From: an uncultured Oscillibacter sp.
GTDB taxonomy: Bacteria; Bacillota; Clostridia; Oscillospirales; Oscillospiraceae
Direction: 5' to 3'
Assembly (NCBI GenBank): GCA_910585245.1
Contig: CAJUCO010000009.1
Span: 1-64,000, forward strand
DNA: 64,000 bases
This document shows, piece by piece, positions 32,696 through 39,121 of the stretch (the first letter of the stretch is position 1; each line of letters starts with the position of its first letter). The translations under genes were made by a program, and so were the position numbers. Under the pieces are notes generated by a model that saw only the letters and a program-made list of their open reading frames with translations, was not told the DNA's origin and ran no database searches.

Positions 32696-33283
32696 ATGAA
32701 AACGATTTTTCTCGTGGACGGAGACAATAACATTGGCACAGGCCTGACCGGCGTCGATATGCTCTCAGAGCAGGATACCGTTTTGATCTTCTATCAAAAG
32801 GACAAAGGTCTCGCTCTTAGCAAGCTCAAAAAACTCTGCGCCGGGACGGCGGCGGACGTGCAGTATATCGAGAGTGTCCGGGGCGGCAAGAACTCTATTG
32901 ACTTCCAGATCATCACCGAGCTGGGCGTTCTGGTGGGGAAACGGGAGGCGGATTACGCCTACGTCATCAGCCAGGATAAAGGCTACTCCGCCTCCATCGA
33001 GGCCCTCCAGTCCCGGTACGCCGGCGCTTTTCAGGAGGTGGCGCTGCGGCCCTCCATCGAAAGCTGCCTCCACCTGCCCTTTGTCCTCCGGGCGGCGGAC
33101 CGCCAGGAGCTTTGCAATGCTTTGGTGAAAGAGTACGGCTCCGCCCAGGGCTGCGCCCTGTATAACCACCTCAAGCGCGTCTTTCAAACTCCGGAGCCGG
33201 AGACGGAAAAGGCGGTGAAGGTGACTCGCCCCCGCCGTGGAGGACGCCGGAAAAAGCCCGCCGTTCAGGAATCCGAAGAGTGA
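32696..33283 (+). CDS. PIN/NYN-like domain protein with basic tail
   Basis: This 195-aa protein begins KTIFLVDGDNNIGTGL. It has acidic positions resembling PIN/NYN ribonuclease folds (VDGDNN at 7-12; GGKNSIDFQIITELG near 63; YVISQDKGYSAS near 90). The C-terminus (about 165-195) is rich in Arg and Lys and may bind RNA. Such proteins are probable nucleases or RNA-binding proteins; no substrate is known. It is monocistronic, with its own promoter and a strong terminator behind it. Confidence 0.65.
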   Translation: MKTIFLVDGDNNIGTGLTGVDMLSEQDTVLIFYQKDKGLALSKLKKLCAGTAADVQYIESVRGGKNSIDFQIITELGVLVGKREADYAYVISQDKGYSASIEALQSRYAGAFQEVALRPSIESCLHLPFVLRAADRQELCNALVKEYGSAQGCALYNHLKRVFQTPEPETEKAVKVTRPRRGGRRKKPAVQESEE

Positions 33284-33304
33284 GAGCCTGCTTTGCAAGC
33301 GCGA

Positions 33305-33331
33305 AAACGCCGCCCACCGGGCGGCGTTTTT
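33305..33331 (+). terminator. terminator of the PIN-like gene
   Basis: An 11-bp stem, AAACGCCGCCC with GGGCGGCGTTT, and an ACC loop precede the T-run ending at 33331. Confidence 0.8.
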
Positions 33332-33384
33332 CTCCCCCGGCTTCCCTTTGGTTCGACGGAATTCGACAAGATTCGATAAATTCC

Positions 33385-33413
33385 TTGTGTTTTTTCCAGC
33401 TTTCTGCTATGAT
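33385..33413 (+). promoter_or_regulatory. promoter of the histidine-kinase-like gene
   Basis: TTGTGT (33385-33390), 17 nt and TATGAT (33408-33413), about 120 nt upstream of the coding start. Confidence 0.6.
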
Positions 33414-33531
33414 ATTTCCGGGACAGGCAGTCTTTTCCTCGGCTTGGACCGCCGTCCCTGGCAAAAGCTAGCTCAGACACTTCCAGAGGGAGGAGACCTC
33501 TCCGGGAGTTTCGCCGGAAAGGAGTTATTCC

Positions 33532-34323
33532 ATGGATTTGGACCTCTCACTGTTGCCCCAGGCCGCCGCTCAGATGCGGGGGGCCTTGAGCAACCTGTAT
33601 TTTGCCGCCGCCCGGTTGGCGCCTGCCAGCGCCCGGGAGCAGGACCCCGAGCTGGACGCCAAGGCCGCCCTGGTGGATCAGAGTTATTACCGGCTGATTC
33701 GGTTGGTGAACAACCTCTCCGCCACGCGGTACCTCAACGGCGCCCCCCTGCCCCAGCGGGACCGGGACATTGTGGAGTTTGTAACGGATGTTTTTGCCCG
33801 GGCCGCCTCTCTGGCGCCGCTCCGGGGGCTGGAGACCCGCTTGATCTGCGCGGCGGACAGCCACATCTGTTCCTTTTGCCCCGACGCGTTGGAGCAGCTC
33901 CTCTATCAATTGCTGTCCAATGCTTTTCAGTTCACGCCCGCCGGCGGTCTCATTACGATGGAGCTGAGGCTGACGGGGGGGCGGGTCTTCCTCTCCGTGG
34001 AGGATACCGGCCCCGGCATTGCTCCGGAACGGCTGGAGACCCTCTTTGACAGCTATCACCAGGCGGATGCTCCCGCCCCGCCGCCCCAGGGTCTGGGCCT
34101 GGGACTGGCTTTGTGCCGGGGAATCGCCCAGGGGCATGGCGGAACCATCACGGCGGAATCTCACTTGGGGAGGGGGAGCCGCTTCACCTTCTCCATGCCG
34201 GACCGCCTCAGTGGGGCGACGCTTTCCGACATCCGTTTCGACTATGGCGGGGGGTTCAACCACGCCCTCATGGCCCTCTCAGAGTCCATGCCTCCCCAGG
34301 CGTTCGAGATTCGCAACCACTGA
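33532..34323 (+). CDS. orphan histidine-kinase-like ATPase lacking the phospho-acceptor histidine
   Basis: This 263-aa soluble protein has a clear HATPase_c domain: N box QLLYQLLSNAFQFTP near 122, VEDTGPGIAPE near 162, and GLGLGLALCRGIAQGHGG near 186. The preceding helical region has QMRGALSNL at 14-22, where kinases have HELRTPL; the histidine position is alanine. No membrane segment or sensor domain and no adjacent response regulator are present. It may be a pseudokinase or an ATP-binding regulator of another protein. A GGAGTT ribosome site precedes ATG 33532. Confidence 0.75.
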   Translation: MDLDLSLLPQAAAQMRGALSNLYFAAARLAPASAREQDPELDAKAALVDQSYYRLIRLVNNLSATRYLNGAPLPQRDRDIVEFVTDVFARAASLAPLRGLETRLICAADSHICSFCPDALEQLLYQLLSNAFQFTPAGGLITMELRLTGGRVFLSVEDTGPGIAPERLETLFDSYHQADAPAPPPQGLGLGLALCRGIAQGHGGTITAESHLGRGSRFTFSMPDRLSGATLSDIRFDYGGGFNHALMALSESMPPQAFEIRNH

Positions 34324-34328
34324 CAAAC

Positions 34329-34357
34329 GGGACCGGCCCCGGAAAGGGGCCGGTCCC
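34329..34357 (+). terminator. terminator hairpin behind the histidine-kinase-like gene
   Basis: A 12-bp perfect stem, GGGACCGGCCCC with GGGGCCGGTCCC, 5 nt after the stop; the U-tract is weak. A diverged copy of this hairpin lies at about 34529-34557, on the far side of repeat copy B. Confidence 0.6.
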
Positions 34358-34360
34358 ATT

Positions 34361-34524
34361 GCAGCCTGTCAAAAAGTACTGTCTAAAATGGAGCGGAAAG
34401 GAAAAGAGCTACGAGAGAAACCCATCAGGGGTTTCTCTCGTTTTGAATCAAAAGGTTTTCAGACCTTTTGAAAGGTCTGAAAACCTTGCTCAGGCTGGCG
34501 AAAATCCTTTTTCGACAGCCTGAG
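34361..34524 (+). repeat. dispersed hairpin repeat, copy B
   Basis: This is nearly identical to copy A. Hairpin 1 is the same (CGAGAGAAACCC with GGGTTTCTCTCG). Hairpin 2 is a perfect inverted repeat, GGTTTTCAGACC with GGTCTGAAAACC. The outer ends CTGTCAAAAAG and CTTTTTCGACAG form a terminal inverted repeat with one mismatch. The copy is bracketed by two related GC-rich hairpins beginning GGGACCGGCC. Confidence 0.85.
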
Positions 34525-34615
34525 ACGGGACCGGCCACGGGAAGGGGATGGTCCCGTTGCGTTCTTCGGAAGGGAGATGCCGCGTGGCCTTTGGGAAAAC
34601 ACCGGCAAAACCGCC

Positions 34616-34644
34616 TTGCGTATCCCGGGTTTTCCCGGTATAAT
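34616..34644 (+). promoter_or_regulatory. promoter of the DUF1576 gene
   Basis: TTGCGT (34616-34621), 17 nt and TATAAT (34639-34644), about 35 nt before the coding start. Confidence 0.75.
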
Positions 34645-34678
34645 AAGGGGCGAGGAATTGAAACAGGGAGGTACTATC

Positions 34679-36082
34679 TTGCAAAACCGCTATCAAAATC
34701 TATTTCCGGCCACGCTGGTGTTTTCCGTTGGGCTGATGCTTCTGGGGCTGACGCTGGAAGCTCCAATGGAGATCTTAAAGGGCTTGTACCACATCGTCAC
34801 CATGCAGGATTTGCTGATTACGGACTATGTGTCCATCGGCGGCCCTGGCGCGGCCCTGGTCAACGCGGGACTGGTGACCATGATTTCCATTTGCATTATC
34901 AAATTCTCCGGCGATCCCTTTAACGGCTTCACCATTGTGGAGATGGGACTGATGGCGGGTTTCTCCCTCTTTGGAAAGAACTTCATCAACATCTGGCCCA
35001 TCATTTTGGGGACCTGGTTCTATGCCAAATACCAGAAAGAACCTTTTTCCAGACACGCCTCCGTGGCGCTGCTTGCCACCTCTCTGGCTCCGCTGGTTAG
35101 TTATATGGCCCTGGGCAGCGTTCACGCCAATCTCCTTTTGGGAACGGCCACGGGGATTTTGGTGGGCTTCATTTTGCCTTCCCTGTCCGCGTATACCTAT
35201 AAGGTCCAAAACGGCATGAACCTCTACAACATGGGGTTTGCCTGCGGCCTTTTCGCCATGATGATCGTGCCGGTGCTCACCGCCTTTGGCGACAGCCCGG
35301 ACTCCGTTCTCTATTGGGCGCGGGGGTACAACACCGGCTTCATCGCTGTGCTGGGCCTGCTGTGCTCGGCGCTGATCCTTTTGGGCTTTTTCGCCACAGG
35401 CGTTCCCGCCTGGAGCGTCTGGACCGGGTACCGGCGCCTTCTCTCCACCACCGGCCGGGCGCCCAGTGATTACCTCCGGATGTTCGGATATGGCCCGGTT
35501 ATGGTAAACATCGGGGTCAACGGTTTTTTGGGTATGGGCTATGTTCTTTTGGTGGGAGGGGATCTCAACGGGCCCACCATCGGGGGCATTTTCACCATCA
35601 TGGGCTTTTCCGCCTTCGGCAAACACGCCCGGAACATCTTGCCTGTCATGGTGGGGGTCTTTATCGGCGCCTATGGTATGCACTACACGCCGGGGTATCC
35701 CTCTCTCCAGCTGGCGGGGCTTTTCGGCACCACCTTGGCCCCAATCTCCGGGCACTTCGGGTGGCCCTATGGCGTGCTGGCCGGATTTATCCACGCCTCC
35801 CTGGTACTCCAGACCGGCGGGCCTGTGGCGGGCTTGAACCTTTATAACAACGGTTTTTCCGGCGGACTCATTGCCATTGTACTCTACCCCACCATTACCG
35901 CCATTGCCCGGAAACGCCGTCCCACGCTCCAGAACGAGGACTACTACGACCTGTTTGAGGAAAGCGCCCCCATCGACACCTCCGACCTGGAGAAGACCCA
36001 CGGCGAAGCGGCTCCGGAGGAACCGCCGGAGAGCGAGGCGCTGGAAGCCTGGGCAAGAAAAAATTTCCTGGGACCGGAATAA
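34679..36082 (+). CDS. DUF1576 family polytopic membrane protein
   Basis: This 467-aa protein has about ten to twelve hydrophobic segments and two internally similar halves. NGMNLYNMGFACGLFAMM near residue 185 and GLNLYNNGFSGGLIAIVL near 390 share the NLYNxGF-GG/GL motif. This layout fits DUF1576, a family of unknown function that may be a transporter. The C-terminal ~60 residues are acidic and cytoplasmic. The TTG start is chosen because GGGAGG is 7 nt upstream; an ATG at 34577 lies before the promoter and cannot be used. Confidence 0.75.
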   Translation: MQNRYQNLFPATLVFSVGLMLLGLTLEAPMEILKGLYHIVTMQDLLITDYVSIGGPGAALVNAGLVTMISICIIKFSGDPFNGFTIVEMGLMAGFSLFGKNFINIWPIILGTWFYAKYQKEPFSRHASVALLATSLAPLVSYMALGSVHANLLLGTATGILVGFILPSLSAYTYKVQNGMNLYNMGFACGLFAMMIVPVLTAFGDSPDSVLYWARGYNTGFIAVLGLLCSALILLGFFATGVPAWSVWTGYRRLLSTTGRAPSDYLRMFGYGPVMVNIGVNGFLGMGYVLLVGGDLNGPTIGGIFTIMGFSAFGKHARNILPVMVGVFIGAYGMHYTPGYPSLQLAGLFGTTLAPISGHFGWPYGVLAGFIHASLVLQTGGPVAGLNLYNNGFSGGLIAIVLYPTITAIARKRRPTLQNEDYYDLFEESAPIDTSDLEKTHGEAAPEEPPESEALEAWARKNFLGPE

Positions 36083-36097
36083 AATTTGAAAAAGCCG

Positions 36098-36146
36098 TCC
36101 ATGCTTTCCCCAAAGGCCCGCAAGGGGCCGGGAAGGGAATGGACGA
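36098..36146 (+). terminator. hairpin between the DUF1576 gene and spoIIR
   Basis: CGTCCAT (36099-36105) pairs with ATGGACG, enclosing GGCCC/GGGCC. There is no proper U-tract, so termination may be partial. Confidence 0.4.
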
Positions 36147-36149
36147 CAT

Positions 36150-36776
36150 ATGAAAACCGAACGGGCGGGAAAGCTGAAACTGGTGGAAATCACACTGTTG
36201 CTGTTTCTGGCGGCCTTTCTGGCCTCCGGGGCTGCGGCTCTGCAAACCGGGCAGGAATTGTCAGATAAGGTGGTCCGCCTCCACGTGCTGGCAAACTCCG
36301 ACTCGGAAGAGGACCAGGCCCTGAAGTTGCGGGTCCGGGACCGGATTCTCGCTTGCACGGAACCCATTTTGACGGAGGCGGCGGACCGCCGGGAGGCAGA
36401 GGCCCTGCTTCAAGAGCGGCTTTGGGAGCTGGAGGAAATGGCCGCCGGAGAGATCCGGGCCAACGGCTATGACTATGATGTGACCATAAAACTGGAAGAC
36501 ACCATGTTTCCCACTCGGGAGTACGAGGGCTTCACCCTCCCTGCCGGGAGGTATCTGGCCCTTCGGGCCGTCATCGGCGCGGGGGAGGGACAGAACTGGT
36601 GGTGCGTGGTGTTTCCGCCTCTGTGCGCCGCCGCCGCAGCGGAGGTGCCGGAAGCGGCCCTGGCCGCCGGACTGTCCTCTGGACAAGTGGGACTCATTAC
36701 GGAGGAAAACCAGAGCTATGTGCTGAAAAGCAAGCTGGTGGAGTTCTGGCAGGAGCTGGAGGAAAAATTTGGCTGA
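36150..36776 (+). CDS. spoIIR: stage II sporulation protein R
   Basis: This 208-aa protein has an N-terminal membrane or signal segment (about 12-32). It is followed by the family core VVRLHVLANSDSEEDQALK near 41, RDRIL, and a WWCVVFPPLC motif near 149. In Bacillus, SpoIIR is made in the forespore under sigma-F, crosses the membrane and triggers processing of pro-sigma-E by SpoIIGA. Its presence argues the organism can form endospores. No clear sigma-F promoter was found in the short upstream gap, so it may be partly read from the upstream gene. Confidence 0.88.
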   Translation: MKTERAGKLKLVEITLLLFLAAFLASGAAALQTGQELSDKVVRLHVLANSDSEEDQALKLRVRDRILACTEPILTEAADRREAEALLQERLWELEEMAAGEIRANGYDYDVTIKLEDTMFPTREYEGFTLPAGRYLALRAVIGAGEGQNWWCVVFPPLCAAAAAEVPEAALAAGLSSGQVGLITEENQSYVLKSKLVEFWQELEEKFG

Positions 36777-36896
36777 GAGCAGCCGGAAGACGTTCCAACT
36801 CCCCCCCCCTTCCGCCGGCGTTTGCGGCCTGTAGCCGGCGAATAAAATGGAAGTCCCCTTCAGAAAAGTGGATACGCCTCTTTTGGGCAAGCAAGA

Positions 36897-36923
36897 AACC
36901 GGGCCCCCTCTGGGGGGCCGGTT
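36897..36923 (+). terminator. terminator hairpin behind spoIIR
   Basis: AACCGG-GCCCCC pairs with GGGGGGC-CGGTT around a TCT loop. It brackets the left side of repeat copy C. Confidence 0.5.
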
Positions 36924-36924
36924 C

Positions 36925-37083
36925 AGAGTGTCGAAAAACCGTAAAACCCTTCCCCGACGGGAAGGAAGAGAGCTACGAGAGGAACCCAGGAAAGGTTCCT
37001 CTCGTTTTCAATCATAAGTTTTCAGACCTTTTGAAAAGTCTGAAAACTTGCTCAGGCTGTCAAAAAAGTATTTTTGCCAACCT
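36925..37083 (+). repeat. dispersed hairpin repeat, copy C
   Basis: This is a second subtype of the repeat. Hairpin 1 is CGAGAGGAACC with GGTTCCTCTCG, differing from copies A/B by a compensated A-T to G-C change in the stem. Hairpin 2 is AAGTTTTCAGAC with GTCTGAAAACTT, with compensated changes at its base. It lies between the convergent spoIIR and thioesterase genes and is bracketed by GC hairpins. Confidence 0.8.
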
Positions 37084-37111
37084 GAACCGGGACCCCCAGG
37101 GGTCCCGGTTC
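37084..37111 (-). terminator. hairpin at the end of the thioesterase gene
   Basis: A 13-bp perfect stem, GAACCGGGACCCC with GGGGTCCCGGTTC, and a CA loop. TTT follows on the plus strand. It probably ends both converging transcripts. Confidence 0.6.
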
Positions 37112-37112
37112 T

Positions 37113-37547
37113 TTATGTCTCCTGGACCCGTTCCACCATACGGTTCAGATCCACGTGGAAATAGGTAAACACCCCCGAAGCCAGCAGGGCCCCGGCTGCG
37201 TCGGTGATCTCCACATCCACCAGCGCCGTGGACTGTCCCCGGTGGCGGACCCGGCCGGTGGCCCGGATGGTCCCGTGGGCCCGGTTGTCCAGAAAGTGCA
37301 GGTCCCCGTGTTGGGTGACATAATACCGTCCGTCCGTGTGAACAGCCTCTCCCGCCGCGTCGTCCGCCAGGGTGTAAAACGCCCCGCCGTGAACCATACC
37401 ATAAGGGTTCCGGCTCTCTGGACGGATCTCCAGGCGGAAGACGGCCACGTCCGGCTCCAAGGATTCCAGCTGAATAAAATTGTGATCCAAAAAGGCGTTG
37501 TCCCCCAGGTGTAGCGATTCCAGAAGGAGCTTGTCCAAGTTTTCCAT
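37113..37547 (-). CDS. PaaI-type hotdog-fold thioesterase
   Basis: This 144-aa protein has the hotdog signature NPYGMVHGGAFYTLADDAAG near residues 50-69, where the HGG motif and Asp bind and hydrolyse acyl-CoA. PaaI-like enzymes cleave aromatic or other acyl-CoA thioesters; the substrate here is unknown. The start at 37547 is preceded by GGAGG 6 nt upstream; an earlier in-frame ATG at 37592 has no ribosome site. It is transcribed alone from its own promoter. Confidence 0.82.
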   Translation of the reverse strand: MENLDKLLLESLHLGDNAFLDHNFIQLESLEPDVAVFRLEIRPESRNPYGMVHGGAFYTLADDAAGEAVHTDGRYYVTQHGDLHFLDNRAHGTIRATGRVRHRGQSTALVDVEITDAAGALLASGVFTYFHVDLNRMVERVQET

Positions 37548-37582
37548 AAAAGACCTCCGGCTTATGTGATAAAAGCAAGGCC

Positions 37583-37611
37583 AGTATAGCACAGGCCCGG
37601 TTCCATTTCAA
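37583..37611 (-). promoter_or_regulatory. promoter of the thioesterase gene
   Basis: On the minus strand TTGAAA (37611-37606), 17 nt and TATACT (37588-37583). Confidence 0.75.
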
Positions 37612-37629
37612 CTTTTTTGAAAAGAGGGT

Positions 37630-37687
37630 TGACAAACCGGAGGGGATGAGTATAATGAACATATGAACACTAGTTCAATTGTTCATT
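37630..37687 (+). promoter_or_regulatory. metal-responsive promoter with ArsR/CadC operator
   Basis: TTGACA (37630-37635), 16 nt and TATAAT (37652-37657) form the promoter. An imperfect 32-bp palindrome, ATGAACATATGAACAC / TAGTTCAATTGTTCAT (37656-37687), overlaps the -10 and start site. It resembles the double-dyad operators of CadC/SmtB repressors. Binding by the regulator encoded directly downstream would block transcription until metal is bound. Confidence 0.8.
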
Positions 37688-37704
37688 TGAAAGGGGGCGG
37701 CGCC

Positions 37705-38067
37705 ATGGAGGACCGCTACAATGTGGAGTGCTGTGACTTTATCCACGCCCAAGGGAGCTTGGTGGAGCGAGTCCGGCGGGAGCTTCCGGGGGAGGACACG
37801 CTCTACGATCTGACGGAGCTGTTCCGCATCTTTGGGGACTCCACCCGGGTCCGCATCCTTTACGCGCTTTTCGAGGCGGAGATGTGCGTCTGCGACATCG
37901 CGGCGCTGTTGGGGCTCACTCAGTCGGCCATCTCACACCAGCTCCGGGCACTGAAAAATGTCCGCCTGGTAAAGTCCCGGCGGGAGGGCAAGACCGTCTT
38001 TTACTCTCTGGCGGACGACCATGTGAAGACCATCATCGACCAGGGGTTGGAGCACGTCCGGGAGTGA
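37705..38067 (+). CDS. ArsR/SmtB-family metal-sensing repressor, CadC-like
   Basis: This 120-aa winged-helix repressor has an N-terminal ECCDF (about 8-12) and a helix containing EMCVCDIA (about 56-63). That matches the cysteine arrangement of CadC sensors for Cd(II), Pb(II) or Zn(II). LTQSAISHQLRALKNVRLV is the recognition region. It is autoregulated through the upstream operator and heads an operon with an HMA chaperone, a methyltransferase and a metal-exporting ATPase. ATG 37705 is preceded by GAAAGGGGG; an earlier ATG at 37663 lies inside the operator. Confidence 0.87.
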   Translation: MEDRYNVECCDFIHAQGSLVERVRRELPGEDTLYDLTELFRIFGDSTRVRILYALFEAEMCVCDIAALLGLTQSAISHQLRALKNVRLVKSRREGKTVFYSLADDHVKTIIDQGLEHVRE

Positions 38068-38117
38068 TTCCGTTTTCCCTATGCGAAACATATCAACATA
38101 TCAGGAGGAAGATCATC

Positions 38118-38336
38118 ATGAAAAAGCGTTTCAAGCTCACCGATTTGGACTGCGCCAACTGCGCCGCGAAAATGGAAGAGGCCATCAAAAAAGTTGACGG
38201 GGTACACGATGCCACCGTCAGCTTCATGGCCCAGAAAATGACCGTGGACGCCGACGACGCCCGGTTTGACGAGATCATGAAGGAAATTGTGGCGGTTTGC
38301 AAAAAGGTGGAGCCTGACTGCGTCATCAACCTTTGA
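38118..38336 (+). CDS. HMA-domain heavy-metal chaperone
   Basis: This 72-aa protein is a single heavy-metal-associated domain with the metal-binding CANC (in LDCANCAAKMEEA, residues about 9-21). It should deliver metal ions to the exporter encoded two genes later. That ATPase lacks its own N-terminal HMA domain, so the domain seems to have been split off as a free protein. AGGAGG precedes the ATG by about 9 nt. Confidence 0.88.
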   Translation: MKKRFKLTDLDCANCAAKMEEAIKKVDGVHDATVSFMAQKMTVDADDARFDEIMKEIVAVCKKVEPDCVINL

Positions 38337-38944
38337 GCACCTTTTGGGACCGCTGGGCCCGGTTTTATGACTGCACCCAATGGAGCAACCGGCGGGCCAA
38401 CGCCGCCGCTGCGGCTCGGACGGCGGAGTGGATTCCCGCCGGGGCCAGGGTGCTGGACTGCGCCGCCGGAACGGGGCTCTTTTCCCTGGTGGCGGCGGAG
38501 CGGGCGGGCGTTGTCCTCTGCACAGACCTGTCGGAGGCCATGCTGGAGCAGGCGAAGCGGAAGGCGCGCCGCCGGGGGCTGACCAACCTGGACTTTGCCC
38601 GCCGGGACCTGACCGCCCTGCCGGACCCGGACGGCGCCTTTGACGCGGTAATCGCCGCCAACGTACTCCACCTGCTCCCGGAGTCGGAAGAGGCGGTCCG
38701 GGAGCTTTGGCGGGTGACCGCCCCAGGCGGGCGGCTTCTTCTGCCCACCTATCTTCAGGGAAAGACGGGAGCGGCCTATGGGGCGGTGATTAAAATCTAT
38801 CAAGGCGTGGGCTTTCACTACGAGCACGCTTTCACTCCCGAAACCTACCGGGCCTTTCTGGAGCGCCTAGGGCTGGGCCGGGTGACGGTGGAGGTGGTCC
38901 CCGGCCGTCTGCCCGTAGGGCTGGCGATGTTGCGCAGGCCATAG
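38333..38944 (+). CDS. class I SAM-dependent methyltransferase
   Basis: This 203-aa protein has the SAM-binding motif I VLDCAAGTGLFSLVA near residue 40. TDLSEAMLEQAK (acidic loop) and FDAVIAANVLHLLPE (motif post I/II) follow. The TTG start overlaps the HMA stop codon, so translation is coupled. Placement inside a metal-resistance operon suggests a role linked to metal stress, for example metal(loid) methylation, but the sequence itself does not show a metal-binding cysteine set; substrate unknown. Confidence 0.75.
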   Translation: MSTFWDRWARFYDCTQWSNRRANAAAAARTAEWIPAGARVLDCAAGTGLFSLVAAERAGVVLCTDLSEAMLEQAKRKARRRGLTNLDFARRDLTALPDPDGAFDAVIAANVLHLLPESEEAVRELWRVTAPGGRLLLPTYLQGKTGAAYGAVIKIYQGVGFHYEHAFTPETYRAFLERLGLGRVTVEVVPGRLPVGLAMLRRP

Positions 38945-38972
38945 CCTGCCGGCGGTCCCTATTGAATTGCAC

Positions 38973-39051
38973 AAAAAAGTAAGCTCCCCGCCCTAACGAA
39001 GCATAGGGAGCCTACCGGCACAGCACAGGCAGCATGGCCACCTTCTATGTT
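38973..39051 (-). ncRNA. candidate small RNA within the metal-resistance operon
   Basis: A minus-strand promoter is followed by about 79 nt ending in a 10-bp stem (GTAGGCTCCC with GGGAGCTTAC) and TTTTTT (38978-38973). No open reading frame is present. The RNA would run opposite to the operon in the 177-nt gap before cadA. I could not match it to SRP, 6S, tmRNA or a riboswitch class. Confidence 0.5.
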
Positions 39052-39057
39052 GCCTCC

Positions 39058-39086
39058 AGTATAGCAGACCCAAACGAGAAAATCAA
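39058..39086 (-). promoter_or_regulatory. promoter of the candidate small RNA
   Basis: On the minus strand TTGATT (39086-39081), 17 nt and TATACT (39063-39058). Confidence 0.65.
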
Positions 39087-39121
39087 GCGGAAAACCCCGC
39101 GTCTTTAAGGAGGCGTTTCCC

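Noticed and set aside
38973..39051. Identification of the candidate small RNA as SRP RNA, 6S RNA or a metal riboswitch
   Set aside because: The conserved SRP tetraloop region and 6S bubble are not visible, and the orientation is opposite to the metal ATPase gene.
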